This document shows, piece after piece, positions 18,332 through 28,013 of a stretch of DNA of 64,000 bases. Position numbers and translations under genes: made by a program. The stretch comes from an uncultured Acidobacteriota bacterium. Lineage in GTDB: Bacteria; Acidobacteriota; Thermoanaerobaculia; Multivoradales; SZUA-115. Each line of letters opens with the position of its first letter. Positions within the stretch are counted from its first letter, which is position 1. Under the pieces are notes generated by a model, which was not told the origin of the DNA, made no database searches, and saw only the letters and a program-made list of their open reading frames with translations. Location of the stretch: NCBI GenBank assembly GCA_937867335.1, contig CALMKX010000229.1, forward strand, positions 1 through 64,000, in the 5' to 3' direction.

Positions 18332-18601
18332 CTACTTCTTCATCCGCATACGGTAGGCCTGGACCAGCTGCTGGGCGCTCCTCAGCCGCTGGAGGCGACG
18401 GTTCTTCAGCTGCAGGCCGGGCAGATCCTCCAGGTCCACCTGCTCGGCCCGGAGATCCCGCAGCCGGCGCTCGAGTTCGAAGCTGAAGCGATCGAGGTCC
18501 GGGCTGCCGAGCTGCTTGAGCGGTCGTTCGGTCAGCAGGAGGTAGCCCTCGGCAATATCCCGCACCATCGCCCAAGCGCTGCCGCCAGGGAAGACAGACA
18601 T
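18332..18601 (-). CDS. Small protein of unknown function
   Basis: An 89-residue protein that I do not recognise. It has a short N-terminal segment (MSVFPGGSAWAMVRDIAEGYLLL), then a strongly charged, Leu/Arg/Glu-rich, probably helical part (ELERRLRDLRAEQVDLEDLPG...LQRLRSAQQLV) that may form a coiled coil. The ATG has no ribosome site but a TATCAT box seven bases upstream. It ends eight bases before the proposed CPBP protease start, so the two are probably co-transcribed. Confidence 0.6.
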   Translation of the reverse strand: MSVFPGGSAWAMVRDIAEGYLLLTERPLKQLGSPDLDRFSFELERRLRDLRAEQVDLEDLPGLQLKNRRLQRLRSAQQLVQAYRMRMKK

Positions 18602-18608
18602 GGCGAGG

Positions 18609-18614
18609 ATGATA
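18609..18614 (-). promoter_or_regulatory. -10 hexamer for the small protein/CPBP/RsbW/STAS transcript
   Basis: TATCAT on the minus strand lies seven bases before the ATG at 18601, with no Shine-Dalgarno site in between. Confidence 0.45.
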
Positions 18615-18802
18615 GCGCGGTCCCGCCGGGCGCTTCCTAGCGACCTCAAGAGAGCCAGGAACCTCGACGGAACGGGCTTCTGAGCATGCTAAGATGCCGG
18701 CTTGGCCGAAGGGACTCGCCTGCTCGGATCTGCCGGGAGCGGCCGTCGCTGGCACCCTGCACTCGCCCCCTCATCCTGGATTCGCAAGAAGGAGATTGTT
18801 TC

Positions 18803-20026
18803 GTGAGCCGCTTTCCTGGTGTCGACTTCATGGAGATCGATGCGCTCTTGACCGACGAAGAGCGCCTGGTGCGCGACACGGTGCGCGCGTTCGTGGATGA
18901 CCGGGTGATGCCGATCATCGAGGAGTGCCACCGTGAGGGCCGCACCCCTCTCGAGCTGGTGCCCGAGATGGGCCGGCTGAACCTCTTCGGCGCCACCATC
19001 TCCGAATACGACCTGCCGGGCTTGGGCAACGTGGCCTACGGCCTGATCATGCAGGAGCTCGAGCGCGGGGATTCCGGCTTGCGCAGCTTCGTATCGGTGC
19101 AGAGCTCTCTGGTGATGTACCCCATCTACACCTTCGGTTCCAAGGAGCAGCGAGACCGCTGGATCCCCAGCCTTGCCTCCGGAGAAGCGATCGGCTGCTT
19201 CGGCTTGACCGAGCCGGACTTCGGCTCCAACCCGGGCGGCATGCGCACCACGGCCCGACGCGACGGCTCCGGCTGGGTGCTCAACGGCTCCAAGCAGTGG
19301 ATCACCAACGGCACTCTGGCCGACGTGGCGGTGGTCTGGGCCAGAACCGAAGACGGCGTGCGCGGCTTCCTGGTGGAGAAAGGCACGCCGGGCTTCACCT
19401 CGAGCGACCAGCACGGCAAGTTCTCGCTGCGCGCTTCCACCACCTCCGAGCTCGGCTTCCACGACTGTCGGATTCCCGCCGAGAACATGCTCCCCGGCAC
19501 CACCGGCCTGAAGAACGCCCTGATGTGCCTCAACCAGGCTCGCTTCGGCATCGCCTGGGGAGGTATCGGCTCGGCGATGGAGACCTACACCACCGCGCTC
19601 AACTATGCCAAGGAGCGCATCCAGTTCGGTGGCCAGCCGATCGCCAGCCATCAGCTGGTGCAGGAGAAGCTGGTGTGGATGGTCTCCGAGATCACCAAGG
19701 GGCAGCTTCTGGCCCTGCAGATGGGCCGCCTGAAGGACTCCGGCAAGCTCAAGCACTTCCACGTCTCGCTCGGCAAGCGCAACAACATCTGGGTGGCTCG
19801 GGAGTGCGCGCGGATGGCCCGCGAGATCCTGGGCGCGAACGGCATCGTGGACGACTACCCGGTGATCCGCCACATGCTGAACATCGAGTCCGTCTTCACC
19901 TACGAGGGCACTCACGACATCCACGGCCTGATCATCGGCGAGGCCATCACCGGCATCGCCGCCTTCAACCCCCCGGCCACCAAAGCCGAAGAGCGGGCGG
20001 CGCTCGCCGGGGAGCGGCAAGGATGA
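18803..20026 (+). CDS. gcdH: Glutaryl-CoA dehydrogenase-like acyl-CoA dehydrogenase
   Basis: Glutaryl-CoA dehydrogenase oxidises and decarboxylates glutaryl-CoA to crotonyl-CoA using FAD. The 407-residue product matches that branch closely: [80 protein letters not shown], and the catalytic-Glu region [20 protein letters not shown], which is diagnostic. The GTG start has a clear AAGGAG eight bases upstream; a -10-like TAAGAT lies at 18689-18694. The stop overlaps the next gene (ATGA). It could feed from lysine, tryptophan or aromatic degradation. Confidence 0.9.
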   Translation: MSRFPGVDFMEIDALLTDEERLVRDTVRAFVDDRVMPIIEECHREGRTPLELVPEMGRLNLFGATISEYDLPGLGNVAYGLIMQELERGDSGLRSFVSVQSSLVMYPIYTFGSKEQRDRWIPSLASGEAIGCFGLTEPDFGSNPGGMRTTARRDGSGWVLNGSKQWITNGTLADVAVVWARTEDGVRGFLVEKGTPGFTSSDQHGKFSLRASTTSELGFHDCRIPAENMLPGTTGLKNALMCLNQARFGIAWGGIGSAMETYTTALNYAKERIQFGGQPIASHQLVQEKLVWMVSEITKGQLLALQMGRLKDSGKLKHFHVSLGKRNNIWVARECARMAREILGANGIVDDYPVIRHMLNIESVFTYEGTHDIHGLIIGEAITGIAAFNPPATKAEERAALAGERQG

Positions 20027-21003
20027 GCCTCGACAGCATCCTCGAGCAGGACTTCGTCCGAGTCACGGAGCAAGCGGCGATCGCCGCAGCCCATACCATG
20101 GGCCTGGGGGATCGCCGGCGCTCGGACCATGTGGCCGTAGAGGCCATGCGCGATGAGCTGAACCGGCTCGAGATGGCCGGGCGGATCGTCATCGGCGAGG
20201 GCGAGCGCGACGAGGCGCCCATGCTTTTCGTGGGAGAAGAAGTGGGCGCCGGAGTGGGCAAACTCGACGGGCCGCAGATCGACATCGCCGTCGACCCTCT
20301 CGAGGGCACCAACCTGTGCGCCACCGGAGCTCCCGATGCCATCGCCGTGCTGGCGGCGGCGGAGAAGGGCGGCCTGCTCCATGCGCCGGACGTCTACATG
20401 CAGAAGCTCGTGGTGGGCACCACCGCCAAGGGCCGGGTCCACCTCGACGCGCCGGTATCGGAGAATCTGCGCAATATTGCCCAAGCGTTCAGCCGCAAGG
20501 TGGAGGACCTCACCGTGGTGGTGCTCGACCGGCCCCGCCACGAGCAGCTGATCGAAGACATCCGATCGGCAGGAGCGCGGATCCGCCTGATCGGCGACGG
20601 CGACCTCTCGGCGGCGATCACCGCCGCCGTGCGCGGCACCGGCGTGCACGCGGTGATGGGCATCGGCGGGGCGCCGGAAGGCGTGATCACCGCGGCCGCC
20701 ATGCGCTGCCTGGGCGGCGAGATCCAGGCCCGGCTGGTGGCTACCGACGAGCGCCAGCATGAGCGGCTGACCAAGCTCGGCTACACCGACCTCGATCGCA
20801 TCTACTCGACCGTCGACCTGGCTCCGGGCAACCACCTGATCTTCTGCGCCACCGGAGTCACGGACGGCATTCTGCTCAAGGGCGTCCGCTTCTTCGGCGG
20901 CGGCCTGAGGACCCTGACGCTGATGATGTCGCTCAGCCAGCGAAACATCCGCTTCGTGGACACCATCCACCGCGAAACCCTCAACTTCCCTGTGACCCTT
21001 TGA
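20023..21003 (+). CDS. glpX: Class II fructose-1,6-bisphosphatase
   Basis: GlpX removes the 1-phosphate of fructose-1,6-bisphosphate in gluconeogenesis. The 326-residue product has the class II motifs: [10 protein letters not shown]-like helix near residue 25, [19 protein letters not shown], and the metal/phosphate site [16 protein letters not shown], followed by [13 protein letters not shown] and [20 protein letters not shown]. The length is normal. The ATG overlaps the gcdH stop and its TGA overlaps the next ATG, so all three genes are tightly coupled even though their pathways differ. Confidence 0.93.
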   Translation: MSLDSILEQDFVRVTEQAAIAAAHTMGLGDRRRSDHVAVEAMRDELNRLEMAGRIVIGEGERDEAPMLFVGEEVGAGVGKLDGPQIDIAVDPLEGTNLCATGAPDAIAVLAAAEKGGLLHAPDVYMQKLVVGTTAKGRVHLDAPVSENLRNIAQAFSRKVEDLTVVVLDRPRHEQLIEDIRSAGARIRLIGDGDLSAAITAAVRGTGVHAVMGIGGAPEGVITAAAMRCLGGEIQARLVATDERQHERLTKLGYTDLDRIYSTVDLAPGNHLIFCATGVTDGILLKGVRFFGGGLRTLTLMMSLSQRNIRFVDTIHRETLNFPVTL

Positions 21004-21491
21004 TGATCAAGCCCGACTCGTGGATCCGGAGTTGGGGCAGCGCGGGCGGAGTGGAGCCCTATACTCCCGAGCAGGTCAACGCCGCCTCGTACGACGTCCG
21101 CCTCTCGGATCACTGGATCTGCCCCACCCGCGACCCCGAAGAGTTCAGGGCTCCCCACATCAAGCTCTTCCCCAGCGAGGTCGTGCTCGCTTCGACCCTG
21201 GAGTACGTGCGGATCCCCCGCAATGTCGCCTGCGACTTGAAGCTGAAGTCGACCCTCGGTCGCCTGTGGATCAACCATTCGCTGGCCGGGTGGTGCGACC
21301 CGGGCTTCCAGGGCAACATCACCCTAGAGCTGCAGAACCTGGGCCCGGTTCCGTTCGTGCTCGAGGCCGGCCGCAGGATCGCCCAGCTGATCTTCATCGC
21401 CATGGAGAGCGAGCCCGAGGTGGCCTACGGTGAGCCTGGATCCTCTTCCCACTACCAAGGGCAAACCGGGACCACCACGGCGCGCAGCTGA
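21003..21491 (+). CDS. dcd: dCTP deaminase family protein
   Basis: Dcd converts dCTP to dUTP. The 162-residue protein has the N-terminal PYTPEQVNAASYDVRLSD, the central K-S-x-x-G-R motif (LKSTLGRLW), CDPGFQGNITLELQN with the catalytic glutamate position, and GRRIAQLIF. The C-terminus has a Y-Q-G-Q-x-G motif that closes over the nucleotide in this family. It is about 30 residues shorter than the E. coli enzyme, mainly in the first third. A bifunctional deaminase/dUTPase activity cannot be excluded. The ATG overlaps the glpX stop (TGATG). Confidence 0.85.
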   Translation: MIKPDSWIRSWGSAGGVEPYTPEQVNAASYDVRLSDHWICPTRDPEEFRAPHIKLFPSEVVLASTLEYVRIPRNVACDLKLKSTLGRLWINHSLAGWCDPGFQGNITLELQNLGPVPFVLEAGRRIAQLIFIAMESEPEVAYGEPGSSSHYQGQTGTTTARS

Positions 21492-21568
21492 GCCTGGATG
21501 GCGGGCAGCCCAGTGGCGCTCACCCATCGCTTCGAAGCTATACTTCTCGGCGGCTCGACCCTCTTGAA

Positions 21569-22699
21569 ATGAGCATCGCGGGCAATCTCAACACCATGCC
21601 GTTGGCGGAGCTGCTTCAGTGGCTCTCGCAGAGCACCAAGACCGGCACCTTGGTGATCGACAACGGAGAGGTGGAGAAGAGGATCTTCTTCCGCGACGGC
21701 CGCATCTTCTCCTCGGCCTCGACGGACCCCAAAGAGCATCTCGGCCATTTCCTCGTCAGCCATGGCTTCATCAGCGAGGACGAGCTGTCCAAGGCGATCG
21801 AGATGCAAGAGTCCAACAAGATGCTCCTGGGCAAGATCCTGGTCACCATCGGAGCGGTAGCGGAGCCGGACCTCCAGCGGCTGCTGAGGCTGAAGGCGGA
21901 GGAGTCGATCTACGACCTCTTCTCCTGGCGAGCCGCCGATTTCCGCTTCGTCGATGGCGGCCTGCCCGCGAGCCACTTGATCCCGATCGACCTCGACGCC
22001 ACGGCGATCATCCTCGAAGGAGCCCGCAGAGCCGATGAGTGGCGGCGGATCCGCCAGTTGATCCCCAGCAACGAGGCCATCCCCGTGCTGCTCGGGGAGC
22101 TGACCGATCCGGGCATCGACCACGGCGCGATGCAGATCCTGGCCCTGGTCAATGACGATCACACGATCGAGGAGATCTGCCTGCAGACCCACTCGAGCGA
22201 GTATCGGGTGTGCAAGGTGCTGTTCGACCAGATGCGCCGCGGGCGGATCAAGATCGTGCGGCCTCGCTGGAAGGTCCAGCCGGCGGCTCAGCCTCCCCCG
22301 GCCGAGTCGACGGTCTCGGCGGTCACCCTCACTCGCCTCGCCGAGCGGTTCCTGAGCAAGAACGACTACTCGGCCGCGATGAGGCATCTGAGGGCGGCTC
22401 GGCACCTCGAGCCGGACAATCGGGAAGTCCAGAAGACGGTGGATCAGGCCGAGCAGAAGATCCGGGAGGCCCTCGAGAAGGAAGGCGTCCGGCTTGATTG
22501 CATCCCTCGCCTGACCGTAGACCTCAACGACCTGACCTCGCTCAACATCAACCCGCAAGAAGGCTTCATCCTCTCGCGCATCAACGGCCAATACGACCTG
22601 AAGTCCATCCTCAAGATCAGCCCGCTGCAGCAACTCGACGGCCTGCTGGTCTTCTGGAAACTGGCTCAGGAAGGCCACATCCGGCTCGAGCCAGCCTAG
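21569..22699 (+). CDS. DUF4388 (PATAN-like) domain protein
   Basis: The first 110 residues match DUF4388: a start of MSIAGNLNTMPLAELLQWLSQSTKTGTL-type, then VEKRIFFRDGRIFSSASTDPKEHLG. These domains occur in regulators of gliding or type IV pilus-based systems in Myxococcota, Acidobacteriota and Cyanobacteria. Residues 180-270 look like a winged-helix-type segment (HTIEEICLQTHSSEYRVCKVLFDQM). Residues 290-330 form a TPR-like helical hairpin (YSAAMRHLRAARHLEPDN), followed by a second degenerate repeat of the first fold. A TATACT -10 box lies at 21539-21544. The exact role is unknown; regulation by protein-protein contact is likely. Confidence 0.82.
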   Translation: MSIAGNLNTMPLAELLQWLSQSTKTGTLVIDNGEVEKRIFFRDGRIFSSASTDPKEHLGHFLVSHGFISEDELSKAIEMQESNKMLLGKILVTIGAVAEPDLQRLLRLKAEESIYDLFSWRAADFRFVDGGLPASHLIPIDLDATAIILEGARRADEWRRIRQLIPSNEAIPVLLGELTDPGIDHGAMQILALVNDDHTIEEICLQTHSSEYRVCKVLFDQMRRGRIKIVRPRWKVQPAAQPPPAESTVSAVTLTRLAERFLSKNDYSAAMRHLRAARHLEPDNREVQKTVDQAEQKIREALEKEGVRLDCIPRLTVDLNDLTSLNINPQEGFILSRINGQYDLKSILKISPLQQLDGLLVFWKLAQEGHIRLEPA

Positions 22700-22738
22700 C
22701 CCGTCGGGGTGGCGGCGGGGCCTCCGCCGGCCCTGGCC

Positions 22739-22759
22739 CCTCAAGCTTTGCGCTTGAGG
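22739..22759. terminator. Hairpin between convergent genes
   Basis: A perfect 8-bp stem CCTCAAGC/GCTTGAGG with loop TTTGC lies between the DUF4388 gene and the convergent S8 peptidase gene. No T-run follows on either strand, so its strength as a terminator is uncertain. Confidence 0.45.
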
Positions 22760-22800
22760 AGCCAGGCTCGGGAGGCCGTTCGCTCGGGAGGAAGAATGTC

Positions 22801-25800
22801 TTAGAGAGCTCGGCGCCGCAGCCAGAGGAGGCCGAGGGCAGCCAGAGCCGTGGCGAGGAGGCCGAGGCCGAGTTCGCCGAGGGTGGGGATGTCGAGCGCC
22901 GCCTGGACCGTGATCACCGTGGCGTCGGCGGCGCCTGGCAGGGCCGGGTCGTCGGTAGGCACCGTCGACTCGTTGCTGCCGTTGCCGTCGCTGTCGATGT
23001 TGGCGAAGCCCTGGTTGGAGATCTGGCCGCTGGTGGGGATGCTGGCGATCACTGCGTTGATGGTCAAGGTCACCGAGCCGGCGGCGGGGATGCTGCCGTT
23101 CCAGGTCACCGTGTTGGTACCGGTGTTGGCGGTGGCATTGCCGCTCGTGGCGCTTGCCGAGACCAGGGTCAGGGTGGAAGGCAGGACGTCCGTGAACTCC
23201 GGTCCGGGGTTGTCGAGCTGGGCGTTGGTGCCGGTGTTGTTGAGCACGATGGTGTAGACCACCGCCGAACCCACCGTGAATTCGCCCGGGGCGAAAGTCT
23301 TCGTGGCCCCGACCTGAGCCGGTGAGCTCACCACGAAGCTGGTGGGGTCGTTGGTGCCACCCACAGCGGGATCGTCGGTCGTGGCGGAGGCTTCGTTCAC
23401 GCCGTTGCCGTCGGAGTCGTAGCTCGCGGTGCCCTGGTTGGAGACCGTCTGGAGGGCGGTGCCGGCGTTGATGGTGGCGGTGATGGTAATGGTGACGCTG
23501 CCACCGTGGGGAACCACGCCGTTCCAGGCGACGGTGTTGGTGGCCACCGTGGCGACGGCCGTGCCACTGCTCGCCGAAGCGGAGACCAGGGTGAGCTGGG
23601 CGGGCAGCACGTCGGTGAATTCATTGCCCGGGTTGTCCTGCTGGTCGTACTGGCTGCTGTTGCTGAGCACCACCGTGTAGGTCACGGTGGTGCCTTCGCG
23701 GAAGCTGCCGGCGACCGTCTTGGTGCCGGAGACCGTGGCCGGGGAGAGGACCGTGGTGGTAGCCGAAGCCGTGTTGTTCGCCGTGTCCGGGTCGGCGTTG
23801 GGCGCTGCCGCCATGCCGTTCAGGGTGAGCGGTCCGGCCGTGTTGGGAGCCGTGAAGTTGAGGCTAAGGGTGGCCGTGGCGCTGGGCGCGAGGGGCCCGG
23901 CGTTCGGGCCATTCAGGCTGGCGAGCTGCCACAGACCGGTCCCCGGGTTGTAGACACCCTGCGAAGCCGTGTAGCCCGTGGGGTTCAGGGCCGGGAACAT
24001 CGGGAAGGCTTCGTTGACGTCCACGCTGTAGGCCGGGTCGACGCCGGTGTTGGTCACCGTCAGGAGGTAGCTCACCGCGCCACCCACCAGGACCGTCGGG
24101 CTGCTGACGGACATCGCGAGGCCGAGGTCGCTGGACCGAGGAGCCATCAAGCAGACCTCGGACTTGTTGTTGGCCGGGTTGGGGTCGAGCGGGGTGCCCG
24201 AGGTGATCGTAGCGGTGTTGCACTGCTCGTCGGTGGAATCGGCGCTCGCCACGATGTGCAGCGTGGCGGTCCCGGCGTTGGCGAGACTGCCCACGGTCCA
24301 GAGGCCGGTGGCCGAGCTGTAGGCGCCGCCGCCGTCGTCGGAAACGTAGGTCATGCCGTCGGGCAGCAGATCCGTCACCACCACGCCGGTCGCCGCGCCC
24401 GGGCCGCTGTTGCTCACCGTGATCGTGTAGGTGGCGTTGGCGCCCAAGGCAGGGTTGGCCGGGGCCACGGACTTGGTGATCGCGAGGTCCGCGGTCTGGC
24501 TGCCTTCGAGCACCACCACCTCGGAGCGCTCGCCCTGGCGGTTGTGGTGGTGCAGCAGCAGGGCGCCCAGAGAGCCGTTGGTGGTCATGTTGGCGGTGTT
24601 CCAGGTCACCGGCAGCGTGGCGCCGTTGAGATCTGGGGCGAGGTTGGTGCCGTTGAAGTTCAGGCCCTGGGCGTTGTAATTCCAGAAGAAGGGCCCGGCC
24701 GCCTCGTCGAACTTGAAGCTGTTCACCGCCAGGCAGAGCGGCAAGCTGCCGGGGCAGGTCACCACCCGCCAACGGAACGTGGTGTCGCCGGCGGTGAATC
24801 CCAGCTGAGCCGGTGTGGCGGTCAGGAACATCACGTTGTTGTCGTACAGCACCGAGTGCACCACCGCCGGGCTCAGGCGGTTGGTGAGGTTGGTCGCCGA
24901 AGCGCTGACGCCCGAGGTGGCGATATTGAAGACGGCGTTGATGTGCACGTCCTGCTGGGTCTGGCTGTTGCCGAGCAGGGTGCTCAGGGTACCGGGGTTG
25001 ACGTTGAACAGGATCCGGTCCCAGGTGCCGTCTTCGTTCGAGTCGATGTAGATGTTGACGGTGTTGTCGAAGAGCGGAGACCAGTCTCCCCAGGTCGAGA
25101 TGCCGAACATCAGCTGGCCAGTGGTGGCGTTGTAGGCCACACCGGCGTACTGCAGGTCGTTCTGGGCCGGGAGCGTGGTATCCCGCGGCGAGACCACCTG
25201 GAGCTCGAAGGGCGTCACGAGCGATTGGTCGTCCGTGGGGAAGGTGCCGGTGCAGGTCGGGCCGGGGCCGAGCGTGCCGGTGCAGACGTCGGTACCGGAG
25301 AGCGGAATCGTGGTGGAGCCGGTACCGGCTCCACCGGTGGTGATGGTGCTCGGGGCGCTCATGGTGGAAACCGGGCGCAGGGCCGAGAACAGCGGTACGC
25401 GCAGCTTGGTGACGCCGCCCTGCTTGAGCTCGACGTAACCGGCCTCTTCCGTCAGCCAGTGGCGCGAGAGGTTGCCGAGGCCCGCAAGGGCGCCCGGAGC
25501 GGCCTGTATGGGAGTGACCGAAGCTTCCTTGACGTGGTCCATCAGCGCCGCGTTGGCGCTCATCTGAACGTCGAACTCCACCGAATCGCCGGCGGGCACG
25601 GTCACGGTCGAAGCTCCGGGGATCGAGAAGCTCACGCCAGGAGCGTCGATCAGCGTGTTGATCACCAGATCGTAGGTCTGAGAGGTCGAGCCATGGTTGG
25701 TGAGCCGGATGCTCTTGACCTCGGTCTGGCTGCCGAGGATCTCGCTCTTGAAGGAGACCGACACCAGACCGGCCTCGTCGGCGTTGGAAGCCGTCACCTG

Positions 25801-27864
25801 GGCGGTTGCCGAATTCGGCACATCCACCCGGCCGGCGCCGATCCGGTTCGGGCCGTACTTGGCGCCCGCGCCGTTCGAACCCAGGGTGAGGTCGTGAAGG
25901 GCGCCGTTCATGGCCAGGGCCTTGAGCTCTTCGATCGACCAGTCCGGATGCAGCTGGCGCAGCAGGGCCAGGATGCCGGCCATGTGTGGCGCCGCCATCG
26001 AAGTGCCCGAGATGGTGAGAGTCTGGTTGTCCGGGATGAATCCAGAGGCGTTCGGGGTGATGCAGCCCACGGCCGCGGTGGGGCAGGTGACGCCGCTTTG
26101 CGTGGAGGTGATCGAGGTACCCGGCGCCGAGAGGTCCGGCTTCAAGCGGATCGGCGAAGACGCCCGCCGCGGGCCGCGCGAGGAGCTCGAGTTGAGCACG
26201 TCGGCCAGTGTGGCGGCCGCCAGCGTGGCGTTGACGGTGCCGGCCAGCTGCGCCTTGATGGTAGCGCCGTCGTTGAAGGAGATGAAGACGGACGGGATGG
26301 TGATGGTGAAGCCGCTGCCGCCCATCAAGACCAGGTTGGGATCTCCGGGCACGTTGTTGACCACGATCGCGCCGATCGCACCGTTGATTCGAGCGTTGTC
26401 CACCTTGTTGATGAAGCCGCAGACGCCGCGATCGATCAGCGCGATGTTGCCGGCGACCGCCGCGGCGTTGACGAATGGCGTCTGGCAGCCGTCGCTGGTG
26501 GTGCCGGAACCGTCGTTGACCAGGACGATGTTGGCCGTCTGGCCGCTCGGGGCGGGCGGAGCGGGGGTGAAGGCGGCCGGCAGGGCGGAGTAGTTGCCGG
26601 CGATGACAGCGGGGGAGTTCACCACCAGAACGCTGCCGGCCACGCCGTCGTCGCCACTGTTGGCCACGGCCACGCTACGACCCGACGAAGCCGGGCTGCC
26701 GACGATGAAGAAGTTGTCGCCGCTGTTGCCCGCCGAAGCCACCACGATCACGCCCGCGAGGGCGGCGTTCTCGGAGGAGATGGCAGTCGAGGTGTTGGCG
26801 CCACCATAGGCCGAGCCGAGCGACATGTTGATCACGTCGAGGTGGTCGGAGAAGTCGCTGTCGCCGTTGGGGTCGACCGCCCAGTCGATCGCCAGGGAGG
26901 TGAGGCCGGTCGAGCCGCCGCAACCGAAAACCCGCAGGGCATAGAGCGAAGCCCTGGGAGCCGTGCCGGGGCCGATGCGCAGCGAGGCGAAGGGCGTACC
27001 GGGCCCGTAGGTGCCGGTGTAGGTGGTGCCATCGCTGTTCACACCGAAGCCCGCCGCGGTGCCGGCCACGTGGCTGCCATGGCCGTTGCAGTCCATCGGG
27101 TCCGGGTCGGGAACCGGCGCATTGGAGCCGGTGTAGGCGTCGCCCGCGAAGTCGGTGCCACCCACCACCTTGGCGGAGGGGAAGAAGCCGTCCGTGATGA
27201 TGGTGCGGTCGTTGGCCTGGTAGTCCGTCAGCAAGCCCGTTCCACCGAAGTTGGCATGCTGGTAGTCGATACCGGTGTCGATGATTCCGATGCGCAAGCC
27301 CTCGCCTTGCACCGGGAAGGGCAAGCCGATGGTGTTGCCCCAGGCCGAAGGAGTGCCGATGAACTTCACGCTGGTCGAGTTGGTGGGAACCTCGGGCACC
27401 ATCAGGTGAATCCGCATCACTCCCGGCAGCTGGCGCAGAGCTGCCAGCCGGGTCGGATCGACGCGTACGGCGAAGCCGTTGCCGGCGCGGCTGACCCGAT
27501 AGATCTCCTCGGCGCCGACGAGGGCCAGCTGCGGAGCGAGAGCGCCCTGGGCAGCCTGGATCTTGGCGAACTGGGCCCTGCCCGCGGCAATGGCCTCGGG
27601 CAGCGCGGCCTCTCGAGCCTGGGCGCCGCCGCTCCGCTCGGCGGCTGCCAGCACGCTGCCGTACACCGCCGCGGCCGGCGTGTCGCGGAGCTCGACGAAC
27701 ACCGCGATGCGTCCGGCTGCGTCTGTGAGCGTCTCGGCGCTTGCAGCGTCGGAACTCAGAAGGGCTTCGACTTCGCCGGTCGGTTCGGCTTGAGCGAAAT
27801 TTGGTTGGCTAGTGGAGAGACTACACAGCAGCACGGCGGCTGCGGGCCACAACGACCGCTTCAT
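22801..27864 (-). CDS. Secreted S8 (subtilisin-like) peptidase with PA domain, DUF11 repeats and IPTL-CTERM tail
   Basis: The 1687-residue protein has a signal peptide (to about residue 25) and an inhibitor-like propeptide to residue 160. The S8 domain carries Asp196 (GIIDTGID), His262 (CNGHGSHVAGT) and Ser622 (SGTSMAAPHMAG). A PA domain is inserted at about 440-550 (NIALIDRGVCGFINKV). After a beta-rich middle, four DUF11/CARDB-type repeats (such as LAITKSVAPANPALGANATYTITVSN) occupy about residues 1130-1650. The C-terminus is DIPTLGELGLGLLATALAALG...LRRRAL, the IPTL-CTERM signal for an exosortase. A GGGGAGGAAAT site precedes the ATG. It is likely cell-surface or secreted. Confidence 0.95.
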   Translation of the reverse strand: MKRSLWPAAAVLLCSLSTSQPNFAQAEPTGEVEALLSSDAASAETLTDAAGRIAVFVELRDTPAAAVYGSVLAAAERSGGAQAREAALPEAIAAGRAQFAKIQAAQGALAPQLALVGAEEIYRVSRAGNGFAVRVDPTRLAALRQLPGVMRIHLMVPEVPTNSTSVKFIGTPSAWGNTIGLPFPVQGEGLRIGIIDTGIDYQHANFGGTGLLTDYQANDRTIITDGFFPSAKVVGGTDFAGDAYTGSNAPVPDPDPMDCNGHGSHVAGTAAGFGVNSDGTTYTGTYGPGTPFASLRIGPGTAPRASLYALRVFGCGGSTGLTSLAIDWAVDPNGDSDFSDHLDVINMSLGSAYGGANTSTAISSENAALAGVIVVASAGNSGDNFFIVGSPASSGRSVAVANSGDDGVAGSVLVVNSPAVIAGNYSALPAAFTPAPPAPSGQTANIVLVNDGSGTTSDGCQTPFVNAAAVAGNIALIDRGVCGFINKVDNARINGAIGAIVVNNVPGDPNLVLMGGSGFTITIPSVFISFNDGATIKAQLAGTVNATLAAATLADVLNSSSSRGPRRASSPIRLKPDLSAPGTSITSTQSGVTCPTAAVGCITPNASGFIPDNQTLTISGTSMAAPHMAGILALLRQLHPDWSIEELKALAMNGALHDLTLGSNGAGAKYGPNRIGAGRVDVPNSATAQVTASNADEAGLVSVSFKSEILGSQTEVKSIRLTNHGSTSQTYDLVINTLIDAPGVSFSIPGASTVTVPAGDSVEFDVQMSANAALMDHVKEASVTPIQAAPGALAGLGNLSRHWLTEEAGYVELKQGGVTKLRVPLFSALRPVSTMSAPSTITTGGAGTGSTTIPLSGTDVCTGTLGPGPTCTGTFPTDDQSLVTPFELQVVSPRDTTLPAQNDLQYAGVAYNATTGQLMFGISTWGDWSPLFDNTVNIYIDSNEDGTWDRILFNVNPGTLSTLLGNSQTQQDVHINAVFNIATSGVSASATNLTNRLSPAVVHSVLYDNNVMFLTATPAQLGFTAGDTTFRWRVVTCPGSLPLCLAVNSFKFDEAAGPFFWNYNAQGLNFNGTNLAPDLNGATLPVTWNTANMTTNGSLGALLLHHHNRQGERSEVVVLEGSQTADLAITKSVAPANPALGANATYTITVSNSGPGAATGVVVTDLLPDGMTYVSDDGGGAYSSATGLWTVGSLANAGTATLHIVASADSTDEQCNTATITSGTPLDPNPANNKSEVCLMAPRSSDLGLAMSVSSPTVLVGGAVSYLLTVTNTGVDPAYSVDVNEAFPMFPALNPTGYTASQGVYNPGTGLWQLASLNGPNAGPLAPSATATLSLNFTAPNTAGPLTLNGMAAAPNADPDTANNTASATTTVLSPATVSGTKTVAGSFREGTTVTYTVVLSNSSQYDQQDNPGNEFTDVLPAQLTLVSASASSGTAVATVATNTVAWNGVVPHGGSVTITITATINAGTALQTVSNQGTASYDSDGNGVNEASATTDDPAVGGTNDPTSFVVSSPAQVGATKTFAPGEFTVGSAVVYTIVLNNTGTNAQLDNPGPEFTDVLPSTLTLVSASATSGNATANTGTNTVTWNGSIPAAGSVTLTINAVIASIPTSGQISNQGFANIDSDGNGSNESTVPTDDPALPGAADATVITVQAALDIPTLGELGLGLLATALAALGLLWLRRRAL

Positions 27865-28013
27865 ATTTCCTCCCCGTTCTGCCGGCGGAACTTTCAGAGT
27901 CCAGGCGGCGGAACGCTCTTCTTGATGAGACGATAGAATCAGTAAAAAGGCGGTAACGAGATGAGCCTAGATGTTGCAGGGGCCGGAGTCAATGGAGCCC
28001 AGGAGGGAAACGC

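Noticed and set aside
22801-24600. Internal DNA repeats in the S8 gene as a mobile or CRISPR-like array
   Set aside because: The similarity comes from the tandem DUF11 protein repeats; spacing is about 400 bp and imperfect.
23506-27936. A 1476-codon plus-strand open frame opposite the S8 peptidase
   Set aside because: Its product is Arg/Gly/His-rich without any domain, and the opposite strand carries a clear peptidase with a signal, catalytic motifs and sorting tail.
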